From Amoeboaphelidium protococcarum (lineage: Eukaryota > Aphelidiomycota > Aphelidea): a stretch of 64,000 nucleotides of DNA. This document shows, one piece after another, positions 47,694-60,605 of this stretch. The translations under genes and the position numbers were made by a program. A model generated the notes under the pieces. It made no database searches, was not told the DNA's origin, and was given only the letters and a program-made list of their open reading frames with translations. The first letter of the stretch is position 1; every line of letters begins with the position of its first letter. Location: the NCBI GenBank assembly GCA_023515745.1, contig JALECJ010000003.1:129001-193000 (forward strand), in the 5' to 3' direction.

Positions 47694-50230
47694 ATGGATA
47701 TAAAAAAGTTTAAGGTATATCGTGTGTGATTCTTAGAATATTAATATTTTTTAATGTCGCCTATGTATATCTATAAAGTGTGTAGTTTGAGAATTGTAAA
47801 GTGCGAATTTAACATGGAAGGAGGTAGCACTTGGCTCAAATCTATATTTTGAATCATCACCTGCTGATACGCCTTCAACTGAACAATATCACGCCTAATG
47901 ACCCGTTGAAATAAGACTAATGTTATCAGGATCTGAGATTATCCTTTGGGATGATCAGTAATGTCTCTAAAGGCGGTGGCGATAATGAAATGTCAGCTAC
48001 TTCATCGTCATCGGTGAACGATTCCAGCAATAGAGAAGTTGAAATAGTGACCAAGTCCTTTATGCGATTATTGATACAGGTGCCCAGTGACCGTGATGCC
48101 TTGGATTTCATGCATGCACTGAATACACTCTCATCCAAAATGTTGATTTTTAACGGTGGCGATTTTTAGTAATAATAACTACAGTAACAATAATAGTTAC
48201 CAAGTGTGAAATTAATCCGGTTGAAGGGAATGTAGACTTTTGAGTTTGACTTTTTAAAGTAGGATTGTGATAGACAGCAGATTGGTGGCAGTGATAGAGG
48301 TCTTAAATGGCGTGTTAGTAATGTCAATGGTACGTATGAAATGTCTCCCACCTACCCGAGGACTTTGATTGTACCCAGTAGAATTGGTGATGCCACTCTG
48401 AAGCATGCCTCAAAGTTTCGCTCTAAAGGCCGTATTCCAGCACTTAGTTATACCATTCCATAGATGGGCTTTAGTGTCACCAGATGCAGTTAACCCATGG
48501 TGGGAATCAAGAGTAAGCGATCGTTGTAAGATGAGAAGCTGGTTGAGGCCATCTTTGAGAATGTTGACTATCCGTCCCGACCTGCCAGTAACATAATCCT
48601 CGATGCCCGACCTATGATTAATGCCGTGTCTAATAGAGCTATGGGTGCTGGTTATGAGAGTACCGAATACTATAAGGGCAGTAGATTCATGATGGGAATA
48701 GAAAATATTCATGTTATGCGCGATTCTTTGAATAAAGTGGTTAATGATATCGTCTTAAATCAGAATATACCCGATAAGGTGGACGTTATGTATTAGTTAT
48801 ATGAGAATTCTGGATGGCCATCGCATATCAAATCTATCCTTAAGGCGACTGCAGTTATTGTTGATTATGCTCGATAGCATCAGGTGGACAGTGTGACGAA
48901 TATTCTTATTCACTGCTCTGATGGATGGGACAGGACGGCCCAATTGACCTCTCTGTCTGCGCTGTGTATTGATCCACATTATAGAACTTTGGTGGGGTTT
49001 TTTAGTTTGATTGAACGCGAATGGTGTTCATTTGGCCACAAATTTGCAGATAGATGCGGCCATTTGGTGAACATGGACAAGAAGTAGAAAGTGCCTTTTC
49101 TATCTGGCACGTCTTCTTAATCTTTAAGTACCGGTTCTAATCAAAGTATTGTTAATCAGAATTCTACTAGATTGAATACACCGAGTTCGCCTATTGACTA
49201 GAAATACTAAAAAATTAGTGAGAAAGAAATGTCCCCAGTATTCCACTAGTTCTTGGAATGTGTTCATCTGATTATGCTCCAACATCCGTCACAGTTTGAA
49301 TTTAATGAAGAACTACTTCTTAGAGTATACAGAGCTGTGTTTGATAATGATTTTCTGACTTTTAGTGGTAATTGCGAGCGTGAAAGAGGTTCTATGAATA
49401 GGGGGAGAGATAGTTGTTCTCTGTGGGATTATATTCTATCGAACAGGGATGATTTCACAAACTTGAGTTATCAAGGTTAGAAGAATGCAGATAATGCAGC
49501 AACTTTAAATTAGAATATTCTCAAAGTTTCGTATCACCCGAAAGATATCTCAATATGGAGAAGATTACTGTTTAGCGCTGATGATTCGACTCATTGTGGT
49601 GGTGGATTGTCGCTTTGTGATTTTGCCGATTCTGTACCGCCTTTTACAGTCAGACATCCGTACAGAAGACTTCCCGGTAGTTATGTGGAAGCTTCAAGTA
49701 AAATTAAAGACTCTCTGGACAAGTGCTCTCATACCGATTCATTACTGCAACATCATCTTCACAATCTCGATGCTCAGATAGAGAATCTCAGGTAGAAGAT
49801 TTTACAATCATCGACAAGTGTTGAATTACCTCCTTTACCTTGTAGTGAAGTATCTACTAAATCTACTTCCCAACTTTAATCGGCTTAATCTGAACTTAAT
49901 CACTAATAATAGTAATAGTCCCATGTTGTTGTCAGTCATAGTAAACAGTCTCAATGCTCCAATTGCAAGCATATATTCTTTGCTTAGGATAGTCAATTCT
50001 AATGCACTTGGTGTTCAAGTATAGTTTGTGTTGATTGTTCGCGATATAGACTTGGTGTGTCTGATGTGTTGACTGCCATAATAAGCTCGAGTTCGTAAAA
50101 TGAAGATTTTCTTACTGATAACGATGATAACGTAAGATCACTACCAAGGTGGCGAGCGTGTGAGCGGTGTACGTCCAAGGTGGTCAAGAACAATTCTACT
50201 AGTGCTATCACTACACAGGTTAGCTCATGA
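47694..50230 (+). CDS. myotubularin phosphoinositide 3-phosphatase with C-terminal zinc finger
   Basis: 821 residues after splicing. PH-GRAM domain (MDIKKFK/FENCKVR ... ILNHHLL ... [11 protein letters not shown]), myotubularin core, and the intact active site [12 protein letters not shown] near 382 (CX5R). A coiled segment ([16 protein letters not shown] near 670) and a FYVE-like finger near 727-805 ([25 protein letters not shown]) follow, as in MTMR3/4. It removes the 3-phosphate from PI3P on endosomes. Intron 47715-47785 (71 nt, GTATAT...GTGTAG) follows codon 7. The finger lacks the strict R(R/K)HHCR motif, so PI3P binding is uncertain. Confidence 0.9.
47715..47785 (+). other. intron of the myotubularin gene
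   Basis: GTATAT 5' site, GTGTAG 3' site, 71 nt. It joins MDIKKFK to the start of the PH-GRAM domain in the frame that carries the rest of the gene. Confidence 0.75.
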
Positions 50231-50386
50231 TCTTTATTCAATAATTAATTCCACTTCAATTATGCCAATTTTATCGTTCCGCTTATAGTAGCACTTTTAG
50301 CTTCCCTTTGCTCTTTCATCACGATAATTTGTTTTCATTCGACCAGGCCTAAGTACGAAATTATCACATATTCAGTGTTAGATAAT

Positions 50387-51832
50387 ATGCCAAAAATCCA
50401 AGATAGCTTTGGGCGAACGACTATACAGGCTAGCAATTTGGATTAAAGAGTGACTGATTAGCTGTTGGCATCTATTTTCTCCACCGCTGGCCCTATAGTG
50501 TCTATAAGGACAATACATGATCGCGCATCAGGCTCAACCTCTACCTCATACATTGAGTATAAAGATCATTAGTCTGCAGAGACGGCTATATTGACGCTGA
50601 ATGGAAGGCGCATCTATGATTTGAGTGTGCAGTTGAAGTGGTATATTCAGATTACAAAGAGCAAGGAGGATATCTCGAGTCACTACTCTTTATATGTCGG
50701 CGATCTGAGTGGCGATGTAGATGATCAAGTTCTGGCTAGAGCGTTCGCTGATGCTCTAGGTGGGAGTGCTCTATCAGATGCGCGTGTAATGTGGGATTTG
50801 TAGACGGGCAAGACTAGGGGATATGGATTTGTGACTTTTAGAACCAAGCGAGATGCTGAGCGTGCCATTCAGATGATGAACGGTCGCCAGATTGGCTAGC
50901 GATGTGTAAAGATCAATTGGGCTCATAATAAAGCAAATCTACAAGCTGGCTCTAATGCTTCTGGTTAGCCTCAATAAGGGGATGGCGCGCAGTAATTTTA
51001 GCCGTAGTAGTAGTTGTTTTCGTAATAAGGTCAGAGTGCCGCGAGTACTGGGACATATTCCACTGCGCCTGTGTTCGAACATCCTAAGAGGCCTACACTG
51101 AACCTAAATACTGTCTTAAATTAGAGTTAGCCCAGTGTCACCACCGTGTACGTTAGCATTCCTCCTAATACAACTACAGAGATGCTACAAACTGCTTTCC
51201 TTCCGTATGGCCATATCCTGGATATTAAGATTCATCATGAGAAGGGATACGCATTCGTCAAGATGGACAGTCACGAAAATGCTGCATAGGCCATCTGTTA
51301 CTTGGCCAACGCGGCATTTAATGGCGCCAAGCTGAAGGTGGCGTGGGGTAAAGACAAGTCTGGCGGTGCTGATGGTGGCGGTCTTAGTGCGTCTTCATCT
51401 GCGTAGAACATTTCAATGATGCCATCTCACCAATAGTAATAATAGTAGTAATAAACAAGTGGATATGAAGACAGTATGAAGTTTAGTGTGAATGCGTTCA
51501 TGGCATATCAAGCTGCCTCTGCCAACTTGGCATATTATTAGAATGGTGGAGATGCACAAGGAGATCATTATTACTAAATGTAGAAGTAGTAATAATAGAT
51601 GATGTTAGCGTAGTAGTAATAGCTTTAATAGTAATAGTAGTCTAATCAGTCTTTATAATCTCCGCAATACATCACACAAGAATAGTAGATCTAGTAATAA
51701 CAATTTTAGAACATGTACAGACATTATTTACAAATGTCTTAAATGTCTTAATAATAGTAAAATTAATAGCAGTCAAGTTAATAGTCTCAATCTAGTGCTC
51801 CTGTGATGTAATTTAATTCTAGTTCAAGTTGA
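50387..51832 (+). CDS. three-RRM RNA-binding protein, TIA1/Pub1/Nam8 type
   Basis: 481 codons, intronless. RRM1 (about 5-88, weak RNP motifs), RRM2 (about 101-180: SLYVGDLSGDVD as RNP2, TRGYGFVTFR as RNP1), RRM3 (about 250-320: TVYVSIPP and KGYAFVKM). The C-terminal 150 residues are Gln-rich, in runs written almost wholly with TAA and TAG. RRM order and spacing match TIA1/Pub1/Nam8, which bind U-rich RNA in splicing and stress granules; a prion-like Gln tail is typical of Pub1. In the standard code the tail is a block of stop codons, among the clearest evidence for UAR = Gln. Confidence 0.9.
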
Positions 51833-52031
51833 ATGGTATTGTTGTAATTACACAAAATACGAGTAGTCTTGTATGTTGGTGGTAGAATTGATTAATCGAC
51901 TAATGACCACGTATAAACTGTGAATTTAATAAATTAAAATCGAGTTGCCTGAGTATTAATTTCTTTTTATATTCTCACAGAGGTCATTATTCTAGTAGTA
52001 GATACTACCTGCCACCTTCAAGTATATATAT

Positions 52032-53681
52032 TCAAACTTCACCTTCCTCTCCGGCAATGTTACTGTTATTATTACTCTTGTTATGATGATCGATACTGCC
52101 GTTATCACAAGCCCAAATGTCTGGTTAGTCATTTGCCTAATTACTTTCAGAATTACCGTTATTATTACTATTACTATTACTACCGTTATTGTGGGCATCA
52201 GAATACCGAGCATTACCACTTGATGGCTATCTCAACTCATGTCTACCATGAGCATACGTGCAAGTATCTCCCAGCTTACAGCGACCAGACTCTTCAAAGT
52301 ACTTGCATAGAGTGGACTTGTAATGACTACTATTGGCGCGTCGCTCAAAGATTTGGTCGGCAGGGATACCAACAGTGGATCTCCCTGGGAATGGACCTCG
52401 CTATCTTGGACCATCATAATGATTCTTACCGGCGACACCATCGTCTCTGTCATACTACTACTGGTAAGTGGACTCGTGGCGATAATTGAAGTCTCCATTC
52501 GGATAATATTTATCATTTTCGGTATCACCATTATCATATCTTCTATTCTCACCACCTCTTGGATATTCGGCGCCATAATCACGAGAACGATCACTCTTAT
52601 TATACTACTGCTATGGCGGACGAGCATACATCTCCCCATCACGACTTTAATCTCCTTATACTTGCCTCTAATTCTTCAAGTCTTCATACTAGAACTACTC
52701 CTACTACTATGGAAACTATTAATCTTTTGCTTAGTCGTATCTTCCATATGACTGTTCCTATTAAGGCTTCTACAATTGATCCTTACTATGGGCAAACTTA
52801 CAATCATCTCCGAATCGGCAATGGCCAGTTTTGACAAAATAAGAGCACATGGCAGTACGGAATTTCCGCTCATCGAATTGATGATGATGATTATCTTTGC
52901 GATTAAATGGTTCCGGTTCAGCATTGAATTCATTATAGCGATAATCGCCTTAAGGAAAAAATTCTTCGCCAAACTCTTCTCCCTCTTGTGCGTAATCATA
53001 CTGATAATCCTCAACATACTCTGCGCCATCATAAGAACGCTACTGTTGTTATTGGCTATCATAATTGCCGCCATTATCAGCGTGACGAACACTACTACCA
53101 CCGGCGACATAATCATCTCCACGCTATCCAGATTACAATTATACAACAGCAGCTATAGCAAAATCTTTCTCCACCACCATCATACCAACTTCACTCTGAC
53201 CGTGTGCGAATTTACAATACAGACCGTTGCCGCACATACCAGTGTCCATATACGTCTGACATAGCTCTAGCTTGTACTATGGCGCCTTAATATCTGGCAG
53301 CTCTTGGCGACGATGTTGTTACGGCTGCTGTTGCAATGAGTAATCAGCTCTCTACCTCACACTGGAAGTACGCGCACCACCGTTAATATTACCTTGATGA
53401 TTAATCACTTTGCTATTATAGTAATCAGGCGAGTAATCTCTTGCATTATTACGATATTATGACGGCTAAGATTATTTCGCTGAGCCAGAACCGTTCTAAT
53501 AATTCTATTGCGAGTATGAATTAGGTCGATGCACACCATAATCAGACCTTCTATTGTAATCTCTGCCTCTTGATTATTGATAATCCGTTTAATAAGAACC
53601 AGGATTCTTCTCAGTAGATTATGCAGCAGCACCAGATTATTAATATCCTTTACCTCTATAGCTATCTTCGTAACGCGTCAT
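52032..53681 (-). CDS. triple CCCH zinc-finger protein, Tyr/Gln/Asn-rich
   Basis: 549 codons, intronless. Three CCCH fingers separated by low-complexity sequence: [21 protein letters not shown] near 135-155, [21 protein letters not shown] near 260-280, and [21 protein letters not shown] near 450-470. The spacing C-x8-C-x5-C-x3-H is that of tristetraprolin-like fingers, which bind AU-rich mRNA. The N-terminus is RG/YQ-rich ([13 protein letters not shown]). Only the fingers give function; probably a cytoplasmic mRNA-binding protein. The first codons, ATG ACG CGT, include an ACGCGT box. Confidence 0.82.
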
Positions 53682-53968
53682 TATATAATCAGTCTAATAA
53701 TTATTCAAATAGTAAATAATGGGTAAATCTAAAGCAGGATGGTTCGTATTAACACACGTAGATGAAGAGATCGGGAAAAAGGAAATTGAGAAAGTCGCTT
53801 GAGAAAGAATCTCTCCTCGCGTTGTTCACCGAACGATCAATCGACTGAATGAACGAATTGATCACGATCATTGATTCTTACGCCACAGCGTTAACAGCAT
53901 AAAATTGTAGTCAAAAGTGCAGAATAAATATTTAATCAGTCTATTAAAACCGGACTTAATAAAGTTTT

Positions 53969-56893
53969 TCATTTTGTTAGTTCCATTCTGAGTCGCTGTC
54001 TTAACCCGGCCACTGTACTTTCATCGATGGTAATTCTAACTTTGACTTTGGTAAATACTTTCAAGGTACCAGCTGGTGAACTGAGAGACCGGTTCTCAGC
54101 ATCATAGCCAAACTCATGACTATCACCACCACCATTTTGATTGGCAGATCCATCTCTTCCACTAATAGAAGGTGAAGCATGTACAAAGCCTTCAATTCCA
54201 TATTTAGGCACAATCACAGAGGCTCCATTCTTCATCACAGCAGTCACGTATCCCACCTCATCCACCTGCTTACCGCGAAAGAATAAGTGCGTGTACAATT
54301 CCACGGAGCTACGTCCAGCTTACTACGCTTATCTGTGACGGTAGTTTAGATTATCACAAATTTCAGACATTCTAACACGATCAAAGAGCAGATGAGACTA
54401 CGATACAGATTCATCAGCATTGATAGAGGCAGCCAGTAATCTATGAACCATCACATCGGCGTAACGTCTGATAGGAGATGTAAAATGCGTATAGATTTCA
54501 GTGGCGAGACCGTAATGCCAATATTCATTATCACTGAGCTGACCCGAGCAAAAGTACACGGCCTACATCATGCAACGAGTGGTCAATATACGCACCAAAG
54601 TGTTAAAATAGTCGTCTCCTTAAACAATGGCTTTATTCAGACTATCAGCCAGCTACTTAGAAGTCTCCGTCTGCAAAGTAATGCCATACGGATGTAAAGC
54701 CTATTTCAACTAATCAAAATTACTTTACGGAGGTTGAGGATGACGACGCAGAACGGCAACTTCGGGAAACGCCGTGTAAATCTACTTGGCCACAGCAATG
54801 TTAGCCAGTAGCATGAACTCTTCCACCAGGGCATTGGTCTCTTTCAACTCTTTCATTTACACATCGACAGGATCCTGAGTATCTCTTTCCAACTAAAACC
54901 GAACTTCAGGTGAACTAAGAGTCAAACTACCAGCCTCCTGTCTCTTATGCTTGAACAACTTGGCAAATCTGTTCAATTGGCGAATAGACTGTGTTAATTC
55001 ATCTTGCATCTTGAAATCATCGACGCGTCTCTGGGCCTCTTCGTACGTGAGAGATGCCTTGCTCTGTATGATGCTCTTGCAGAACTCAGTCTTCAAAATC
55101 TCACCCTGTTCAGTCATCTACCAAATCACAGAAAACGCAAGTCTCTCGACATTGGATCTAAGGGAACATAGATTAGTACCCAACAACGGTGGAAGCATAT
55201 CTATACGCTAATCTACCAGATACACCGTAGTGCCACGAACACTCGCCTCTTGATCCATTGCAGTGTCTGGCTTCACAAAGTATGTGACATCAGCAATATG
55301 GACACCACACTCCCAAAGATTATCTGATAACTTTCTACAATGCAAAGCATCATCAATATCAGTACATCCTGGAGGATCGATACTGCAGATGTCCAGCGAT
55401 CTCAAATCTCTTCTTACTGAATATTCCTACTCGGGAATCTTGAAATTTGCACCATCCGCAGGTAATTCAGATAGAATCCAATTAGAGAATACCTAATAAC
55501 GAACATCGTGCTCATGCAAAAGAGATTCCAATTCAGTCGCTTTATCACCCAACTGGCCCAATGTTCGAACAAAATGACCAGATGGAAAGTTTTCATTCAC
55601 ACTCCAACCATCAATGTTGACGAGGATACGCTGACCTTTAAGCTAATTCAGCTATCTCGTCTTGATTCTAATCTTTGGAATTCTCTTTTCAGATGGATAG
55701 AACCACACAGATCTAGATTGCGCGCCCATATCACCAGCTGCATCCACTCTAGAGGCATCGATAACTCCAGCATAACATCTCCAATTACGCTTCACAATTC
55801 CCACAACTTGCGCAACTGGAATATCGCCCTCACTGACAGTCGGTGCATCTGCATTATTATCGTCTGAATTTACCATCTCCTCAGCACTAGTATCATTGAT
55901 TAAGCCATCAGCATCCGTAATCTATGCGGCAACTTCAGCCTGCAAATCACCTTCTTCATCAATGATCGTCTCTGCAGCAATCTTCCACTAAGATTTGGGA
56001 AGCAGCTGAACCACCACGACATCATCATGAATGGCCCTGTTTAGAGACTACTTGCCAACCACCTTGATAGTCACATCCTTGCCACCAATACAGGTGTGAA
56101 GTTGGCCTTCAAAAACATTATTCAGAGCAATACTAATCTTACCTTGGAACAGCTTACCATTAAGCAGACCACTCTGTATCTACGAGTTGGATAGATAGTC
56201 GCGATACACCTAACCTGTTGATGATTCTGCCGTAGCATCAGCATCATTAGACTCTTGCGCAACCATATCCAATAACTCTGGAGCATCAACTTTATGCAAT
56301 TCAACAAACTACTACACAGTGAGTATTTGCAAATTACTCAAATGTCCCAATAGATTCTGAGCACCTAAAGCAGTATCAGAATTGGCAGTCAAAAATTGAA
56401 ATTGCACAGAAGGTAGATGCTTGCAATACCACTCCAGAGCCGTCATAATAGCTCTACAATTCCTATCCTACAGCGACTCACCCTTCTACCTCTAAACATA
56501 CAACTATTACATATTCTCATTTGAAAGCACATAAAACTGACGCGTTATATCAACATCCACGCCATCACCACCAACCAGCTATCTCGCTCGATTATAAAGA
56601 GCCATTGATTTGTCTCTAATAACATCCAGCACAGTTCTAAGTAACACCACCTAATTAACACACTGATGCTCTACAATGTCCATCTGGTGGAGTATCATTG
56701 AATAATCCAACACAATCACCTTCTATCCATCGAGAAGACGCGTACTGGGAGGCAGAATACAGCTGGCATTACACTCAGTACACGCACTATATCCACAGTG
56801 AATATCAGTTCTCAGATAATGCTCTCTCAATATCTTTTACACTCCACCTTTGCGATTCTTGCGCAATATCGTCTTACTCTACACAATCTTCAT
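53969..56893 (-). CDS. DIS3: exosome ribonuclease Rrp44/Dis3
   Basis: 974 codons, intronless. An N-terminal CR3 Cys motif ([14 protein letters not shown] near 35), a PIN domain ([31 protein letters not shown]), two cold-shock domains, the RNB catalytic block [16 protein letters not shown] near 500 with its Asp cluster, and a C-terminal S1 domain ([10 protein letters not shown]). In the PIN acidic motif, YSMILHQMD stands where DTN is typical, so the endonuclease site may be weakened. Dis3 is the catalytic 3'-5' subunit of the RNA exosome. Length is typical for fungi. Confidence 0.95.
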
Positions 56894-57064
56894 CTTTCTC
56901 AATAATTGATTCTAAAGAATTTATCAGTGTTGAATTGGAAAGAAGACGAGATCGTCCGACAGACAGAGCCTTCAACTATCTTTCACATTAGTTTGTAGTG
57001 GAGAAGATTGAAACAAAATAAATAGAAGGTATGAATAAGGTGTTAATATTATGCCTGTAATATT

Positions 57065-58030
57065 TCAGCATAGATCAGTGCTCTCTTCAATGTTGGTGGT
57101 ATTATCTTGATTATGATTGTGAGGATTAGAGTCATCATGAACATCGTCCACAAGACTAGTGGACACGTCGGGATTATATACTTGTTATTCAACTGCAGGC
57201 TATTCACCCAAAACACGTAAACTCTTGGCCAATTTGATAATCTACCGATCCAAGAAGGACACTTGCTGTATCTTGAGAACTTGGTCTATTTTCTATTAAT
57301 CTCTCTGTTCGAACGCGTCCAACAGTTGATTCGCAATTTTACCTTCATCACTGACGGGCCACTGCGGGGTGTTGAGAGTCAGCTGTTCAAACAGTTTAGA
57401 CGCGGCCACTTCATCACCCACGGCCAGTTGAACAATCACACAGCTCACTCCCATTCTGTTATGCAGATGAGTATTCTATGCTTTGCGTAAACCTTCAATG
57501 TACCGCATTAGGACCTGGGAAGCCTCTTGCAACTAATTCTCCCTGATGAGTAGAAATGCATAACGCTGAAATACCTCGCCATTGATTCTAATACGCTCTT
57601 CATCTTCAATCAGAGATACCGCTTAGCTGTAGCATTCCAGAGCATATCTCGGATCCTGTTCATCCAGATACTTGGCAGCCTTATCATACATATCTATAGC
57701 GCGATCTCCATTGTTATTCTGTTGGAACAATTTGGCAGCACTGACAAAAGCATCTGCAGCCTTCTTCACATTCTTATTACTGGATTGAATGTACAGACTG
57801 CCTGCCATCTCCATACTCTTGGCGGCAAAGTACACAGATTCATTCTTGTAATGACAGTCGGAAGCTTTAATGAACAAGTCATAAGATTGGTCGTACTGCT
57901 TCTAGGCTTTGAGCATATTGGCAGCCTTGTCATACAGTGTACTTGCCTCTTCATAATCAGGCTTTCTCTTGAAGAACGATGTGGCCAATGCCTTTTCCGC
58001 ATCTCTCACTAGTTATTAAACATCTCCCAT
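57065..58030 (-). CDS. gamma-SNAP, NSF attachment protein
   Basis: 321 codons, intronless. A TPR-like helical solenoid: EALATSFFKRKPDYEEAST-like opening, YDLFIKASDCHYKNESVYFAAKSMEMAGSLYIQ, KKAADAFVSAAKLF, NNNGDRAIDMYDKAAKYLDE and a tail with DQVLKIQQVSFLD. The repeat spacing and KRKPDYEEAS start fit gamma-SNAP more than alpha-SNAP. SNAPs recruit the ATPase NSF to disassemble SNARE complexes, a partner to the Tlg1-type SNARE 930 nt further right. The last 40 residues are acidic and Asn/His-rich. Confidence 0.85.
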
Positions 58031-58196
58031 TTTACTATTACTGTATTTCACAAGTGAATCGTTGTATAAATATAACAATTAGAGTAAAGTCTAATTGTAA
58101 TGACATGGATTGTAACAAAGAAGAAAGTTTATGAAGGCGCGTGATGGAAAAATGTAAAGACACCTCAAGGTAAGAAACATATAAAAATGCATTCAT

Positions 58197-58436
58197 TCAT
58201 TAGATTTAATTTTGCACAGTCTTGTAATCAGTTGATGGTGATGGAACTTTGACATTGAACAGCTCACAGAGAAGAGGAGACGGTGTCCAGACTGAGGTTT
58301 TACGTGCTACCACTACGTCAAATGGATCCCTGTCAGTCTTGTCAGTAGCATCTTTGCAATTCTTCATGATCTTATCCTGGCCAATTGTCTCTTAGTGCGA
58401 CATGGAACTCTTCACGAATCTCTATTCCAAGTTCAT
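58197..58436 (-). pseudogene. short G-patch (GPATCH1-like) remnant
   Basis: A 79-codon frame with VWTPSPLLCELFNVKVPSPS, close to the WxPxxLLCKRFNVxxP block that I recall from GPATCH1-type splicing proteins. Nothing upstream encodes the rest of such a protein, and a UGA lies just before the first ATG in this frame. It is either a small unlinked exon or, more likely, a leftover piece of a lost or moved gene. The match rests on one motif. Confidence 0.35.
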
Positions 58437-58962
58437 GTGACGCGTTCAATGGGCACCAAGGACAGGGAGTGCTCAGGAACGACTCAATGCAGTACAATCA
58501 CTGAAGGAGACTTATTGAACATTATGGAAAAGAAGGAGTGCGTGTCCTAAATGGAACCAACTTACTTTTAAAAATTAATAAAAACTCACCTGAATACCTT
58601 ATTAAGCTGTAAATCCAAGATTCAAGTCATTTTAATTCCTATTACTTAATTGTTTCACCCAAAGAAGGACCATAGCCAAATTGCTAGGGAGTGGCGCGTT
58701 GACCATAGCAGATCTGCTAGGGGTCTATTTCTAGAACTGAATTGGTTCCAACACATTCAAAATTGACTTGGATCAACTTGGTGTGCTGTTAATACCAGAT
58801 TCAAGTCATTTTTGACACTAATTATTTCCTAATCAATTTAAAGAGCGATCATACTGCTAAATCTCCAGTCTTGTAACAACAATTTAAGCCAAGTAGAAGC
58901 ATCAAAAACTCAAGTAGTGATGACAAAGAATCTTTATATTATGTCACTAGAATCATTCATAA
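58437..58962. other. intergenic with a diverged direct repeat
   Basis: 526 nt. AAGATTCAAGTCATTTT-type sequence at about 58617-58635 recurs at about 58798-58815, with related flanks (GCTGT ... ATTC near the left, TATT ... TAATTG near the right), about 180 nt apart. No coding frame supported. Confidence 0.45.
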
Positions 58963-59746
58963 TCATAATAGAACGACAAAGAACAGAATAATGACAATGA
59001 TGACCAGGACAACTATGCACATAAAAGTCTTCATATCGGTGCCATTAGCTTTCAACAATTGGTCAAGCCGCTTCTAGGCAGCACGGAGTCTATTCCCACT
59101 CGAGTCAACCTTCTCATCCAATCTATCAAGTAATATCTATTAGTCGTCTAGCTCTGTATTCATTGTATTGGCAATATTCTTGATATTAACCACAGTATGT
59201 AACACAGAATCCAACTATTCATCTTATCTCTGCATAAACAACTACTACTGGTCACCCTCATTCTAAATCATAGAGTTCACTGCATTGTTAGTATTAGCGC
59301 CGCCAGCTCCTTATTTAAAACTGCCATTGTTGTTGAAATTCGCATTACTCTGTTACTATTTGGTGGACGCAGACTGCTACTACTACTACTGTTATATCTA
59401 CTTGTGCATTCGATCTAGCGTAGATTTGCATTGCTCGACAAATGACCGTCTAGACGTTACTTCAGCCGTAGTGAGTCGAAACTTGGCCGGATTAGACTCT
59501 ACTATCCTCACAGTCTCTTCCAGATCTTATATATCCCACTCAATGGTCTTCAATTAAGAGGTAATCTCTTCTCTGACATGACTAGCCTGCGGTCCCTTTA
59601 AATTGGCCAATCGACTAAACTATTACTACAAGTTATTCAGACTCTTTTAGACCTCACTACACTGACAATATGAATTTCATGATCAAAATAAAAATACAAG
59701 AAGATAAAGCTTACTCTTTAACTATATAAAATGGATCATCAGCCAT
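58963..59746 (-). CDS. TLG1: Tlg1/syntaxin-6 SNARE
   Basis: 241 residues after splicing. The N-terminal helical bundle (ADDPFYIVKDEVQKSLNNL, TIEWDIQDLEETVRIVESNP, KFRLTTAEVTSRRSFV) is diagnostic of syntaxin 6/10/Tlg1. A Gln/Asn linker follows (mostly TAG/TAA Gln), then a Qc SNARE motif (LDSVLHTVVNIKNIANTMN ... LDRLDEKVDSSGNRL) and a C-terminal anchor. It mediates fusion at the trans-Golgi and early endosome. A 58-nt intron at 59657-59714 (GTAAGC...GTGTAG) lies after codon 10 and joins VKDE through a split GAT codon. Confidence 0.9.
59657..59714 (-). other. intron of the TLG1 gene
   Basis: GTAAGC 5' site and CAGTGTAG 3' site on the minus strand, 58 nt. Splicing yields DPFYIVKDEVQKSLNNL, matching syntaxin-6 proteins. 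Confidence 0.85.
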
Positions 59747-59939
59747 CTTTATATAAGACTTTTGACGGTTTATTAAAGCTATAAGAGCCGAAAAAGCTAA
59801 AATTAAACAGCAAAATTGAACGCTTTCAAGGGAAAAGAAACTTGAGCGAGCAGATCGTCTTCATTGCTTCTTCACTGTCTCTATTTCGCGAGACCTTTCC
59901 ATCAATATTTTTATTATCTGCTATAACTAGATACAAAAT

Positions 59940-60605
59940 ATGCTGAGATTGAATAAGACTGTAGTGTAACGCGTCAGTTTGTAGTCTGCTCAAGTTCTAA
60001 AACGTTATAATGTGAAATCTTTGCGTAATTACGCGTCTATCGTGAATAATCAAGAGTCATCTCTGGATCAGTTGATATCACAGGCGCATGATTGCCTTCT
60101 CAATGGAGACGTTGATAATGCACTTGGACATTTCTAATCATACTTGCAACGTGACAAATCTAATGCTGATGTGTATTACAATATTGGAAATGTGTACTTT
60201 TAGAAAGGCGACTTGGATCAAGCGAAATCTAATTGGGAGTAGAGTCTGAGCATAAAATCATCTAGTGATGCTTATACGAATCTCGGAAATTTCTACCTAA
60301 TGTTTGATCAAGGCGACGCTTAAAAGTCCTCTCAGAAGGCCATAGAGTACTACAAGAAGGCGACAGAGCTAGATCCTCAAGATGGCGAGATCTTATTCAA
60401 TCTAGGACTTGCGTATGATCGTAATGGAGATCATGAGAACGCTTTACAGACTCTCTAAGCTTCAGAAGAGAAATTGTCGCGTAAATGTGATGAAATGAGC
60501 GACGAAGATCAGTACAAGAGCATTCTGAAACAGAAGATTGACGCTGTAAAGGTGTTTCTACGTAATACTTAGATCAAGTTGGGTACCAACATAAAGAAGG
60601 AGTGA
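59940..60605 (+). CDS. TPR protein, probably mitochondrial
   Basis: 221 codons, intronless. A basic, acid-poor N-terminus (MLRLNKTVVQRVSLQSAQVLKR) looks like a mitochondrial presequence. Three or four tetratricopeptide repeats follow, for example ADVYYNIGNVYFQKGDLDQA near 85 and GEILFNLGLAYDRNGDHENA near 155. TPRs mediate protein binding; no further domain is present. The specific partner or process is unknown. Confidence 0.7.

Noticed and set aside
52133-53264. Hydrophobic plus-strand frames, Ile/Leu-rich
   Set aside because: They are the antisense of the triple CCCH gene, whose Asn/Tyr-rich codons read as Ile/Leu on the other strand.
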